64,000 nt of DNA, from contig NZ_ATVP01000006.1 of assembly GCF_000420785.1 (NCBI RefSeq), positions 1 through 64,000 of the forward strand, in the 5' to 3' direction. Origin of the DNA: Streptococcus hyovaginalis DSM 12219. GTDB taxonomy: Bacteria > Bacillota > Bacilli > Lactobacillales > Streptococcaceae. The notes beneath the pieces were generated by a model, which did no database searches, was not told where the DNA came from, and was given only the letters and a program-made list of their open reading frames with translations. Position 1 is the first letter of the stretch, and every line of letters begins with the position of its first letter. Of this stretch, positions 38,723-49,550 are shown piece by piece. A program made the translations under genes and the position numbers.

Positions 38723-39808
38723 ATGACAAAAATTGATTTACTTTTAGAAAACTTGCTAAAACAAGATGTGACAGCTGCAGTTATTTCCGATCCTGTGACT
38801 ATTAACTACCTAACAGGTTTTGCAAGCGATCCTCATGAACGTTACATGTTTTTATTTTTAATTGCAGATAAACAACCTCTGCTCTTTTTACCAGCGCTTG
38901 ATGCGGTACGTGCCAACACCGAGCTAGACTTCCCAGTTGTCGGCTATCAGGATTCTGAAAACCCTTGGGATAAAATGAAGGCTGTTTTACCACAAAGTGA
39001 CTTTGCTAAAGTCGCCGTCGAATTCGACAATCTGAATGTTACTAAGTTCAAAGGTCTGGAAACTGTCTTCACAGGAGTCTTTATCAATTTGACCCCACTG
39101 GTACAACAGATGCGACTGATCAAATCTCAAGATGAAATTGACAAAATGATTATTGCTGGGGAATGGGCCGACAAGGCCGTGCAAATTGGCTTTGACAATA
39201 TTTCTCTGGCCAAAACTGAAACTGATATCATTGCCCAAATTGAATTTGAACTCAAAAAACAAGGCATCTCCAAAATGAGTTTTGAAACCATGGTACTCAC
39301 TGGCAATAACGCTGCCAATCCACACGGTATTCCTGGAACTAACCGTATTGAAAATGACGCCTTACTCCTTTTTGACCTAGGTGTTGAAACCCTTGGTTAC
39401 ACTAGTGATATGACTAGAACAGTGGCTGTTGGCCAGCCTGACCAATTCAAAAAAGATATTTACAAGCTTTGTTTAGAAGCCCAATTAAAAGCTCAAGAGT
39501 TCATCAAACCTGGTGTAACAGCTGCTGAAGTGGATGCTGCCGCGCGAGATGTCATCGCAAAAGCCGGCTACGGTGAATACTTCAACCATCGTCTTGGCCA
39601 TGGTCTTGGTATGGATGTGCATGAGTTTCCATCGATTATGGCGGGTAATGATATGGAAATCCAAGAGGGCATGTGTTTCTCTGTCGAACCAGGAATCTAC
39701 ATTCCTGGTAAAGTCGGCGTTCGTATTGAAGATTGCGGTTATGTCACAAAAAATGGCTTTGAAACCTTCACCAAAACGCCGAAAGAACTTCTCTACTTTA
39801 AAGGCTAA
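38723..39808 (+). CDS. pepQ: Xaa-Pro dipeptidase
   Basis: 361 aa. M24 metallopeptidase with creatinase N-domain. Dinuclear metal ligands visible: Asp residues in LLFDLGVETLGYTSDMTRTV, His in HRLGHGLGMDVHE, Glu in FSVEPGIY and GVRIEDCGY. Cleaves dipeptides ending in proline. Divergent from ccpA, the conserved Gram-positive pair. Confidence 0.96.
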   Translation: MTKIDLLLENLLKQDVTAAVISDPVTINYLTGFASDPHERYMFLFLIADKQPLLFLPALDAVRANTELDFPVVGYQDSENPWDKMKAVLPQSDFAKVAVEFDNLNVTKFKGLETVFTGVFINLTPLVQQMRLIKSQDEIDKMIIAGEWADKAVQIGFDNISLAKTETDIIAQIEFELKKQGISKMSFETMVLTGNNAANPHGIPGTNRIENDALLLFDLGVETLGYTSDMTRTVAVGQPDQFKKDIYKLCLEAQLKAQEFIKPGVTAAEVDAAARDVIAKAGYGEYFNHRLGHGLGMDVHEFPSIMAGNDMEIQEGMCFSVEPGIYIPGKVGVRIEDCGYVTKNGFETFTKTPKELLYFKG

Positions 39809-39831
39809 TCGTTAATTTCATATGGGGATAG

Positions 39832-39866
39832 AAAAAACCAGCTAGCCTTAGGTCAGCTGGTTTTTA
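39832..39866 (+). terminator. Terminator of pepQ (left copy of a flanking repeat)
   Basis: AAAACCAGCT/AGCTGGTTTT hairpin with TTTT tail. The right arm and following bases (39846-39880) recur at 44600-44627 on the far side of the restriction-modification genes. Confidence 0.85.
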
Positions 39867-40040
39867 GTGTTTGCTTATTTGAAGTCTTAATACTTGACAA
39901 TCAATATACCGATTTCACACAAAGATTTTCTAAATACAAGCAAAAATAAATTGATTACTGTTCTTTATGCAGCATATTCTATAAAATCATTGCAAATCAG
40001 GTTCTCTCTTTTCCAATAAGAATGAGTAAAATTCTTCAGT

Positions 40041-41975
40041 CTATATTTCATCTAAAATATCAGCTCTCCAACTTAGGTCGAAATTTCCAGATAGCTCAGC
40101 ATATGATTTATCAATCGCTGTAAAAAGCCTCTTTTCAGTACTATTATTCTGAAGCATATCAAGTAATTCTTTGTTTTCAAGTGGGAATATCTTAACCAAA
40201 TCAGCACTCTCATTTTTATTTGATGAACGTAATGGAACACTTGCCACAGCACGCCAAATATTGACTGTGTTATCGTCAAGCTCATCTGCAACGAATAGTG
40301 TAATCACATTTTTAGGGTATTCATCGACAGTTAGATTAGTTGCATGTCGGAGTACAGGCTCCCACTCCCCACGCTTTTGAGCCTGACTGTTCATTAGTGT
40401 CACTTCTAACATCAACGTCAAGTTTTTATAGTGAATGACAATATCACCAGTACCTCCTGCTGCATGAGAAAGAGGTCGCATATTACCATCAAGAGTCAAA
40501 TTAAGACTTTTTGTAATGAAAAACTCTTCACTTGAAATATAAAACCAAGCAATAGCCACAATATATTCGTAGATTGTTGGAACTGTCGCTGCTTCAGATA
40601 CTTGCGCTTTGATTTCGTTATCAGTACGAGTAGAAAAAAGTGGCAGTAGAGCGATGACTTTTTCTCGTGGAAACTCTGAGGAAATAAACTGGCGAAACTT
40701 ATACTCTTTTTGTGTAGCAACAACACTTTCTATTTGAGAGGAATCTGTTACGCCAAGGTTCTCCTTGATTGAGGACAAAACTTGATTTCTATCTAAGTTT
40801 AGTATTTCGGAAATAGAAACTTCTTGATAAAAAGAATACGATAAGTCCTGTTCATAAAGTGAATATCTTTCTTCACCAGAGAACGGCATATCTGCAAAAA
40901 TGATAGAAAAAATATTTTTATTAGTTGCATTCACCAATCCATTGCTAAAATCAAAAAGCCCAGATAAGTTAAACGTACGCTTAGTCATGTCCCGATATTC
41001 ACGAACAATATCATCCTTTTTAGATAAGACAAATTGATTGTAAATTTGCGAATTATCTTCCCAAAGAAGGATGTTATCGAAATTAAGTTCAAGAAATTCC
41101 TGTACATTTTTAGCTTTAATGAATACACTTTTTCCGAATCCAAATGCCTTCTTAATTTTATCATCTAAACTAATTTTCATTAGCTCATTTAGCTTTTCTT
41201 GCGTTTTTTCAGATTTAAATGATAAAAGCTTCAATACGAACTCAAAGTATACATCTTGAGCAACAGATGACTTCCTGTTTACAAATAACGTATCGAATAC
41301 CGTTCGGTCAAGCACCTTCTTTCCAAAAAATTCTGAGGCTGTAATATCCGTATGACTCTCTGGAAATGCCTTATCAAGAAATTCAGAAAAAATTTCTTGA
41401 TTTGAAGCTACTCTACCATAGTCTTTTACAATAGCAGCAATTGTTGCATTATCAAACGTCGGTTTAATTAAATGAACTAGCGTTAAAAAATCTTGTTGAG
41501 GAATATTTTGGTAACGCTTCACGATCTCCAACGCAACACGAAATGGATAGAAATAATTCACACCATTCGAGTCATATATCCTCAACTTAAGTAATTGGCG
41601 AGTAAAAAGTAAATTTGTCAGGTCAATTCCTAATGACTTTTCAATATCATCTGCATTAAGAGTATTACCATTTAGCCAGTCAATCGCTATCTTTGAAAGC
41701 TTTCTCTTTTCATTTGTAAGTCCAATTTTAACCAAAGCATTTGTTAAAGTTCTCCCACGCTTAGCAAAGTCCTCTTCATCGTTTCTGGAAAACAAATCCG
41801 TTTTTGTCATTATTTTTTCGTAGAATTCAACCTGCGCGTCATTGTTCCATTCTGGATATTCCAGATTGGTCTGTTGGAGAAACGGTAAAAGGATTTTATA
41901 ATCATCAATTAAGGTTTTTCTACGAAAACTTGTATCACCAAGATTAAATGTTTCAGCAGTATTTTTTAATTTCAT
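40041..41975 (-). CDS. Type IIS restriction endonuclease, AlwI family
   Basis: 644 aa. Starts with TFNLGDTSFRRKTLIDDY, as in the AlwI family, and has the catalytic region near residue 505: GGTGDIVIHYKNLTLMLEVT (D and E-x-T metal ligands) followed by EWEPVLRHATNL and VITLFVADELDDNTVN, matching the family pattern of EVTL...EPVxRH. Members recognise short asymmetric sites (GGATC or GAGTC type) and cut or nick downstream. The actual site cannot be read. It overlaps the methyltransferase gene by four bases, so the toxin is translated after the antidote. Confidence 0.85.
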   Translation of the reverse strand: MKLKNTAETFNLGDTSFRRKTLIDDYKILLPFLQQTNLEYPEWNNDAQVEFYEKIMTKTDLFSRNDEEDFAKRGRTLTNALVKIGLTNEKRKLSKIAIDWLNGNTLNADDIEKSLGIDLTNLLFTRQLLKLRIYDSNGVNYFYPFRVALEIVKRYQNIPQQDFLTLVHLIKPTFDNATIAAIVKDYGRVASNQEIFSEFLDKAFPESHTDITASEFFGKKVLDRTVFDTLFVNRKSSVAQDVYFEFVLKLLSFKSEKTQEKLNELMKISLDDKIKKAFGFGKSVFIKAKNVQEFLELNFDNILLWEDNSQIYNQFVLSKKDDIVREYRDMTKRTFNLSGLFDFSNGLVNATNKNIFSIIFADMPFSGEERYSLYEQDLSYSFYQEVSISEILNLDRNQVLSSIKENLGVTDSSQIESVVATQKEYKFRQFISSEFPREKVIALLPLFSTRTDNEIKAQVSEAATVPTIYEYIVAIAWFYISSEEFFITKSLNLTLDGNMRPLSHAAGGTGDIVIHYKNLTLMLEVTLMNSQAQKRGEWEPVLRHATNLTVDEYPKNVITLFVADELDDNTVNIWRAVASVPLRSSNKNESADLVKIFPLENKELLDMLQNNSTEKRLFTAIDKSYAELSGNFDLSWRADILDEI

Positions 41976-44080
41976 TCAATAATATTCTTTCCATAATTTG
42001 TCACCAATACTTCCACCGTTTCACTATATTTAGCTTTAGACTGATAGTTACTATTGTTATAGTGGTGATTTAAAACATATAAGTTATATTTTGAAGCCCA
42101 TTTCTTAAGAATTTGATTTTCTCTCCCCTTATGCAGGATGACATTTGAAAGAGCAAACTTGACTCCTCTTTCATTTGCTCTATCAAGATAATTATATAAA
42201 TCAATTTCGTCATTTTCTGACCATCCACCATTTTCATTATAGGCAGCCGTGGTGATGAGGTATGGTGGATCAGCATATATGAAATCTCCTGTATCCACTT
42301 CAACTTCTCTAAAGTCAAGTGATGAAAATTTTATCTTGTCATTTTTTATTGCGTTAGCAAACCTACGAAGTTTTTTTTCCATCTTCCTGTTAAAATCACG
42401 TTTCCCTACTGGTAAATTGTACTCACCCTTTAAGTTATATCGGATCTGATTGTTAAAACCAAAAACTACTAATAAATAGAATAATACCGATGTTGGATGA
42501 TTGTTATAATCTGTTCTTAATCTTAAAAACTTCTCCTTATTATATGCTCCTAAACCACTAGTACTATTTGCTGAATAAAACTCATATCCATTTTTCTTGG
42601 TATTTGAGAGTCCGTAGTCCTGTATTTTATCTTCAACTTCACTAATAAAGTTATCAATGTCGGATTTTGAGATATCTCTAAAGAATTCAATTACATGATT
42701 TTCAATATCATTTACAAGGTACTCACGTGCTTTTTCCTGCTTAAGTAAATTCACTGTTACACTTCCGCCACCAGCAAATAAATCAATGAATCTAGAGTAG
42801 GTAGTTGGAAAAAGTGGTTTCAATTGTGGTAATAACTTTTGTTTACCACCAGTATAATTCAAAGCAGAGGGAATTATTTCATTCTCAATTTCACAAAGGT
42901 AGAGTAATTCTTTATGATTATCAATTTTAGATTTTCCTGTTGTGAAAGCGTTAAAATCTGTCTCGAAAACGGTCACTTTCCCTCTTTTTTCAAGACTGGA
43001 AATAATTTCTTCATTCGATATTTTTGCATTTGAACGTGAGTTTCCTTTTTGAGCCATGTTATTATATGAAACTAGAATATATCGCGCGTCTATGTGCTGG
43101 ATTAAATCATCAAAAGCCTGAGGCGCTTTAGTCTTAGTATAATCAGAAGACTTTTCAGAACGATTCACAGCCTTCATAGTCACTCCCTCAACGGCAGGCT
43201 TCTTCCAATCCATAACGTTTTCTAACACATGGTAGGCGCTTTCGTATCCTCTAGAATTATATGGGGTATCAATATAAACCAAGTCCGCTTTTATTTTTCT
43301 CACCAACTTATTAGCATCCTCATTATATAGTTCATTTTTTGAGTTTTCATTAAATTCTGGAACTTTTAACAAAATTGGTTTTAGGCTATCCATCTGTTTT
43401 CGATAGGCATCAAAGTGTCCCACCGTATTTGCAACTTTATCCATTGCATAGAGTAATGAAGTTAGTAAAAATGACTTTTCTCGGTCATTTAGTTCTTCAT
43501 ATTCTTCAATTGCTTCCCGGATGGCATCTATCTTTTCAGCATTCTCTATAGAGAAATAACGATTACCAAAATTTTCGGAAACATATCCTGAAATACCGGT
43601 AAGCTGATTCAATTCTTCTATCTTGCGTTTAATTTTTTTTTCATCTACTAGTTCATTACCAAACCAAGTTTGATACGATATATAGTTACTTGTAAGGATA
43701 TCATTAACTATCACTCGTTTTCCTTGCTTGTTAAACATATCCGCTACAACACCTGTTCCTCCAAAAATATCAGCAACTATCTTCACCTTAGTAGTATTAT
43801 TTTTTACAACACTATCAATGAAACCAAGCATTTTTTGTTTGCTTCCTAGGTATCTTCTATTATTTATACGAAGCGGTTCCTTTTCCATTTCAAAGAGTTT
43901 AAGTTGCTCCGAAGTACCCTGAGCAACTTTTTTGGCGACTATTTCTACCTGTTCCAAGGTCCAGACATTTTGGTGACCTCTTTTTTCAGCTGGGGCAGGA
44001 ATTTCATTCTTACGAACCCAGTTATTCAGAGTTTGCCTTGTAATATTAAATTTATTTGTTATTTCTTGTGTAGTCATCAT
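41972..44080 (-). CDS. Two-domain adenine-N6 DNA methyltransferase with N-terminal helix-turn-helix
   Basis: 702 aa. Residues 1-55 form a MerR/excisionase-like helix-turn-helix (TTQEITNKFNITRQTLNNWVRK). Two D12-class methylase domains follow: the first with LGSKQKMLGFID, DIFGGTGVVADMF and DTPYNS (DPPY variant); the second with YTGGKQKLLPQLKP, FAGGGSVTVN and ADPPYL. Two different domains suit an asymmetric site, one for each strand, as in M.FokI-type fusions. The leading DNA-binding domain may autoregulate the operon. AT-rich relative to the core genes around it, suggesting transfer. Confidence 0.9.
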   Translation of the reverse strand: MMTTQEITNKFNITRQTLNNWVRKNEIPAPAEKRGHQNVWTLEQVEIVAKKVAQGTSEQLKLFEMEKEPLRINNRRYLGSKQKMLGFIDSVVKNNTTKVKIVADIFGGTGVVADMFNKQGKRVIVNDILTSNYISYQTWFGNELVDEKKIKRKIEELNQLTGISGYVSENFGNRYFSIENAEKIDAIREAIEEYEELNDREKSFLLTSLLYAMDKVANTVGHFDAYRKQMDSLKPILLKVPEFNENSKNELYNEDANKLVRKIKADLVYIDTPYNSRGYESAYHVLENVMDWKKPAVEGVTMKAVNRSEKSSDYTKTKAPQAFDDLIQHIDARYILVSYNNMAQKGNSRSNAKISNEEIISSLEKRGKVTVFETDFNAFTTGKSKIDNHKELLYLCEIENEIIPSALNYTGGKQKLLPQLKPLFPTTYSRFIDLFAGGGSVTVNLLKQEKAREYLVNDIENHVIEFFRDISKSDIDNFISEVEDKIQDYGLSNTKKNGYEFYSANSTSGLGAYNKEKFLRLRTDYNNHPTSVLFYLLVVFGFNNQIRYNLKGEYNLPVGKRDFNRKMEKKLRRFANAIKNDKIKFSSLDFREVEVDTGDFIYADPPYLITTAAYNENGGWSENDEIDLYNYLDRANERGVKFALSNVILHKGRENQILKKWASKYNLYVLNHHYNNSNYQSKAKYSETVEVLVTNYGKNIIE

Positions 44081-44703
44081 TTAGGCATCACTCTCCTTTT
44101 ACAATTAAATCTATTTTACCATACATCTTAGAATAAATGTTTCTATCTTTACGGATTTCTTTCATTCAATTTCTGCATGGAACATTTTTCTTATTCATAA
44201 TGAATATATTCTTTTTTGTATTACTTGATAAAAATCACAAAGTTAAAGGTATTTTGTTCGTGATCCAGGCATTGTATGTAACAAGTATAAAACATCATCA
44301 ATTAAGATTGATTTCTGAATGGCAATGATTTGTTTTTTAATTATTGGACTCTTTTTGTCTCACTTGTAGCGATAATTAACATTTTCTCTATACTCCCTCC
44401 CACATACAGTAGTATCTAGAGCACCTTCACAGTCACTGTTATATCCTGCTTTAGATTTCTATATTCAGGCAAACCATCCGAATTAATTATAACTGTATTG
44501 AAGTAGTTGAAATTCAAAGTAACTAAAAAAGCAGGTCCCCATATCTAAATTTGAGATACCTGCTTGATTTTTCAAGAAATAAAATTTCTAATCAAGTCAC
44601 CTTAGATCGGCTGGTTTTTGCTTATTTAAGAAAGCTTATAGATGTTGATAACCCTTTCGATCTGCTTAATCTCATCTGATTACCCTCCCACTTTCGATAA
44701 AAC
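44081..44703. other. Intergenic region closing the restriction-modification cassette
   Basis: 623 AT-rich bases. A terminator-like hairpin AAGCAGGT/ACCTGCTT (44525-44572) with T-tail is present, then 44600-44627, a near copy of the pepQ terminator region (CCTTAGATCGGCTGGTTTTT, then GCTTATTT). No RBS-supported gene is seen. A 63-codon open frame at 44137 has no RBS and low complexity. Confidence 0.6.
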
Positions 44704-46239
44704 TTATAATAAGTAGTCTTCTGCCAGTTTGCGGTCTGACTCACGTATCAAGATATCAATGGTATTTCCAAGATATAATTTTGTGGAACCTGAAACGAGC
44801 TCACTTTTACCGTTAACCGCTTGATTAGTGATTAGAATTTGTCTAGGCAACTCCAGCTCAAACACTTGCTTTCCTGCAATTTTTTCAGTAACTGGCCATT
44901 GCAATAACATCAACTTTTCAGATGTTTCCACATCTTTACCAACTAATAATTTTTCTAACATGGCTTCATAAATGGGTGCCCCCTTAAGAAGATCCATTAC
45001 TGTATAAGAAGCCAAGGTCACAACAGCTAGGGGCATGAGTTGTGATAGATTACCAACCATCTCACAGACCAGAACGATAGCTGTCAACGGTGCTTTGGAT
45101 ACAGCCCCAAAATAAGCACACATGCCTGCGATCACAAAAAGGCTAAACTGACTAGACTCAATAGCCCCTAACCACAAAGCAAAAGCACCAAAGATTGCTC
45201 CAGATAAGGCGCCTAAAGACAAAATCGGCAGAAAAATACCTCCAGGAACACCACTGCCATAACATATCATACAGTAAACAAAACGAATGACAAACCACGC
45301 CAAAAAGACACCAATGCGAGGTTCTAGGTTTGGTAAGGAAACAATGATATCATGCCCGCCGCCAACAAGTACTGGGAGGTAATAGGCTAGCGGCATGACC
45401 ATGATCAGGGGAATAAGACTGTAATAAGTAGGTGATAAGTGCAGCACACTTCCCAAACGCTGATAAAACTCCCCCATCATCAGAATGATTTTTTCATAAG
45501 TATAGGCTAATCCCCCGAAAAGTAAGCCCATGAGTACATAGACCCAGTAGCGTGTCAATGGCAATTGGCCTAAATTGGTTGCTAAATCAAGTACAGGAGC
45601 CATACCAAAAACACGTTTTGAAACTAGATCCGCGGTTAGGCTAGCTGCTAAAGTGGTGATCCAAACGGTTCTAGAAAAGTGATGATAAACTTCTTCAACA
45701 ACAAATAACAAACCAGCAATAGGTGCTCCAAAAGCAGCTGCAATACCTGCTGCTGAACCACTAGCAATCAAAGTTTTTTCACCAAATGACGTCAACCTCA
45801 GCCGCTCAGCAACCCCTTTTCCAACCATAGCACCTAGTTGAATACTCGGACCTTCTCTCCCTAATAACATGCCACTTGAAATCGTCAAGATCCCTGCTAG
45901 AAATTTTTTCCAAAGAACAGACCACCAGTCCAAATGCATGAAACCTTTTAATTCTGCCTCGATTTGTGGGATACCAGATCCTTTGATATGAGGTTCAGTT
46001 GCCATCAAATGACCAACCAAGACAAGGATCAAAAGATAAGTTAGGGCAATTCCCCCTAAATAAACCGGAGACTGACGCGCTAAAGCATAGAGCGACAAGA
46101 TACCTTCAGATAATTCTTGAATGCAAAAACGAAACAAGCTAACAACACTTCCTGCAAGGAGACCAACCAAAATACCTCTGAAAACAAGAAATAAAATGGA
46201 TTCGGATAGGAAGGTCATCGCTTTTTGATGTTGATTCAT
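44704..46239 (-). CDS. ClC-family chloride channel/transporter with RCK_C (TrkA_C) domain
   Basis: 511 aa, about ten or more membrane helices. Selectivity motifs GSGIPQIEAEL, GREGPSIQLGAM (gating Glu) and FVVEEVY (internal proton Glu position), so a Cl-/H+ exchanger is likely. A TrkA_C-like domain forms the last 80 residues (KQVFELELPRQILITNQ), replacing CBS domains. RBS GAGGAGG before ATG. Might serve acid tolerance or fluoride/chloride balance; fluoride-specific CLC-F motifs are not evident. Confidence 0.92.
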   Translation of the reverse strand: MNQHQKAMTFLSESILFLVFRGILVGLLAGSVVSLFRFCIQELSEGILSLYALARQSPVYLGGIALTYLLILVLVGHLMATEPHIKGSGIPQIEAELKGFMHLDWWSVLWKKFLAGILTISSGMLLGREGPSIQLGAMVGKGVAERLRLTSFGEKTLIASGSAAGIAAAFGAPIAGLLFVVEEVYHHFSRTVWITTLAASLTADLVSKRVFGMAPVLDLATNLGQLPLTRYWVYVLMGLLFGGLAYTYEKIILMMGEFYQRLGSVLHLSPTYYSLIPLIMVMPLAYYLPVLVGGGHDIIVSLPNLEPRIGVFLAWFVIRFVYCMICYGSGVPGGIFLPILSLGALSGAIFGAFALWLGAIESSQFSLFVIAGMCAYFGAVSKAPLTAIVLVCEMVGNLSQLMPLAVVTLASYTVMDLLKGAPIYEAMLEKLLVGKDVETSEKLMLLQWPVTEKIAGKQVFELELPRQILITNQAVNGKSELVSGSTKLYLGNTIDILIRESDRKLAEDYLL

Positions 46240-46361
46240 TGCGCCTCCTCAAAAATAAGATAAGTCTATCTTACCACTTCAATCTTCTCCTTCGCAAGTT
46301 GACTTGGCATAGTCAGAACGTCTAAAAATTGTTATAATATACAGAAATGAAAGGGGAGCCT

Positions 46362-47030
46362 ATGGAAAATCACATGATTCGTCAACAACTGCAAACCGCT
46401 TATCAGAATCGCGTTGCTATGCGTGTCTACCAAGATAAAAAAATTCCTCAAGAAGATGTCGATACTATCTTGGATGCTGCCTGGCTGAGCCCATCATCCA
46501 TCGGACTTGAGGGATGGCGATTTGTCCTTTTGGAAAATACAGCCGTTAAAGAGGCCATCAAAGCTGTTTCATGGGGGGCAAAATCGCAGTTGGAAACTGC
46601 TAGCCACTTTATCCTTCTCATTGCTGAAAAAAATGCCCGTTATGATAGCCAATCCGTTTATGATAGTCTAGTACGCCGTGGCATCACCGATCCTGACGCC
46701 ATTGAAGCCCGACTAAAACAGTATCAGATTTTCCAAGAGTCCGATATAGAAATAGCTGATGACGAGCGGCGATTGTGGGATTGGACAGCTAAACAAACCT
46801 ATATTGCACTTGGCAACATGATGTTATCTGCTGCACTCTTGGGCATTGACTCTTGCCCTATTGAAGGTTTCCCATACAACAAGGTAAATCACATACTCGC
46901 TGAATATCAGGTTATCGACCTTGAAAAAGAGGGAATTGCCACCATGCTAGCCCTCGGCTACCGCCGTGAAGATCCTAAACATGCTCGAAATCGGAAGGCG
47001 CGTGACAAAGTCATTTCAACCTTTGAATGA
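46362..47030 (+). CDS. NAD(P)H-dependent nitroreductase family flavoprotein
   Basis: 222 aa from ATG 46362 with RBS GGGGAG. FMN-binding signature NRVAMRVYQDKKIPQEDVD and LSPSSIGLEGWRF near the start, and IDSCPIEGFPYNKVN and ALGYRREDPKHARNRK near the end, match the YfkO/NfsB-like branch. Cytoplasmic dimer reducing nitroaromatics, quinones or flavins. Confidence 0.9.
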   Translation: MENHMIRQQLQTAYQNRVAMRVYQDKKIPQEDVDTILDAAWLSPSSIGLEGWRFVLLENTAVKEAIKAVSWGAKSQLETASHFILLIAEKNARYDSQSVYDSLVRRGITDPDAIEARLKQYQIFQESDIEIADDERRLWDWTAKQTYIALGNMMLSAALLGIDSCPIEGFPYNKVNHILAEYQVIDLEKEGIATMLALGYRREDPKHARNRKARDKVISTFE

Positions 47031-47042
47031 AAATAGACTTGG

Positions 47043-47105
47043 AAAAAGTCACTATAATCGAAAAAGACTAGACTTTTTGTTAAAATAGACTTTACTAATT
47101 ATGAT
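47043..47105 (+). promoter_or_regulatory. Nitroreductase terminator overlapping the gloA promoter
   Basis: AAAAAGTC/GACTTTTT hairpin (47043-47079) overlaps TTGTTA (-35, 47077-47082), which is 17 bases from TATGAT (-10, 47100-47105). The gloA start follows 29 bases later. Confidence 0.55.
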
Positions 47106-47134
47106 TAATGCTTTATTCAGAAAAGGAGATACTA

Positions 47135-47527
47135 ATGAAACCCTTACATACCTGTGTTCGTGTCAAAGACCTTGAAGCTTCGCTAATTTTCTATAAAGAG
47201 GCCTTATCGCTCAAGGAAGATCGTCGTCTTGATTTTCCAGATCAAGAGTTCACTATCGTTTACCTCCGTGCCGAAGGATATGACTACGAAGTGGAATTGA
47301 CTTACAACTATGGTCATGGTGCTTATGAACTTGGTGATGGCTACGGCCACATCGCACTTGGCGTTGAAGACCTAGAAGCTAGTCACAAAGCACATAAAGA
47401 AGCTGGCTACCCTGTGACAGATATCAAAGGTTTGCCAAATCAAAAACCAATGTTTTACTTCATCACAGATCCCGACGGCTACAAGATCGAAATCATTAGC
47501 CTCCCAGTCTTTGAGGGACATGATTAA
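47135..47527 (+). CDS. gloA: Lactoylglutathione lyase (glyoxalase I, VOC family)
   Basis: 130 aa from the ATG at 47135 with RBS AAAGGAG. An in-frame ATG at 47108 overlaps the promoter end and is rejected. VOC fold: TCVRVKDLEASLIFYKEALSL, VELTYNYG, GYGHIALGVEDLEASHKA and DPDGYKIEII. His, Glu, His and Glu metal ligands are in place. Detoxifies methylglyoxal as its glutathione adduct, consistent with glutathione use suggested by the reductase at 12.6 kb. Confidence 0.9.
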   Translation: MKPLHTCVRVKDLEASLIFYKEALSLKEDRRLDFPDQEFTIVYLRAEGYDYEVELTYNYGHGAYELGDGYGHIALGVEDLEASHKAHKEAGYPVTDIKGLPNQKPMFYFITDPDGYKIEIISLPVFEGHD

Positions 47528-47550
47528 GAAAAAGCCACACTCTCAGCAAT

Positions 47551-47602
47551 AAAAAACGGCCTAGATGCTACGTCTGAAGAAACGTTGCGTCTAGGTCGTT
47601 TT
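47551..47602. terminator. Bidirectional terminator between gloA and GH1 gene
   Basis: AAAACGGCCTAGA pairs with TCTAGGTCGTTTT, with poly-A and poly-T flanks for the two convergent genes. Confidence 0.75.
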
Positions 47603-47644
47603 ATAACACTCAAAGTTTGGGATTACCCTCTAAGGTAACATGGG

Positions 47645-49081
<1,437 letters not shown>

Positions 49082-49104
49082 TTATGGTTATTTTATCACC
49101 TTTA

Positions 49105-49118
49105 GTATAGCGTTTTCA
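49105..49118 (-). promoter_or_regulatory. cre-like site upstream of the GH1 gene
   Basis: Minus-strand TGAAAACGCTATAC agrees with TGWAARCGYTWNCA at 12 of 14 positions, about 36 bases before the coding start. Confidence 0.5.
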
Positions 49119-49269
49119 TTTCAATAAAGATAATGCTTTTCTAGGACATCATAATACTATCCTAGGAATCTTACCTTGCTTATTAAGTAACTAGCTGCTA
49201 ATGATTGTCTCACCATCATCATGCTCTACCAGTCCTATTGGTAAAGGTTGGCCCCATTTATGGCGATAA

Positions 49270-49494
49270 AAAACTAACTTTGAGCGCACACTGGGTGAAA
49301 TTAGCGAGAACATGCCTCAAAATGCTTATTTATTTACCAACAATCGCAGTGCTCCTATTGCCCCTTACTTTAAAACCATCTTCCTCCTTCCAGATAAAAC
49401 CTTCTCCAACAATACTGTCATTGATTCACAGGCCTATCCTGTGATTCTGACAGAAATCATATTAAATCTGCTTCATCATTACCCTAAACCTTGA
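49270..49494 (+). pseudogene. Short coding remnant of unknown family
   Basis: 75 codons open after a TAA, with an internal ATG at 49312 but no RBS. Reads FERTLGEISENMPQNAYLF, then APYFKTIFLLPDKTFSNN and ILTEIILNLLHHYPKP. It looks like the C-terminal end of a regulator or enzyme whose start is lost. A sugar-responsive regulator (for example RpiR SIS-domain type) would suit the position but cannot be shown. Confidence 0.4.
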
Positions 49495-49497
49495 ATT

Positions 49498-49513
49498 TTG
49501 TAAGCGCTTTTTA
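49498..49513 (+). promoter_or_regulatory. cre-like site upstream of galM
   Basis: TTGTAAGCGCTTTTTA matches WTGNAAGCGNWWWCAW at 14 of 16 positions and lies 38 bases before the galM start. Confidence 0.55.
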
Positions 49514-49550
49514 TAAAATATAAGATATCTTAACATGATGAGGTAATCTA

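Noticed and set aside
44137-44328. 63-aa hydrophobic open frame after the methyltransferase gene
   Set aside because: AT-rich with no RBS or promoter; likely chance.
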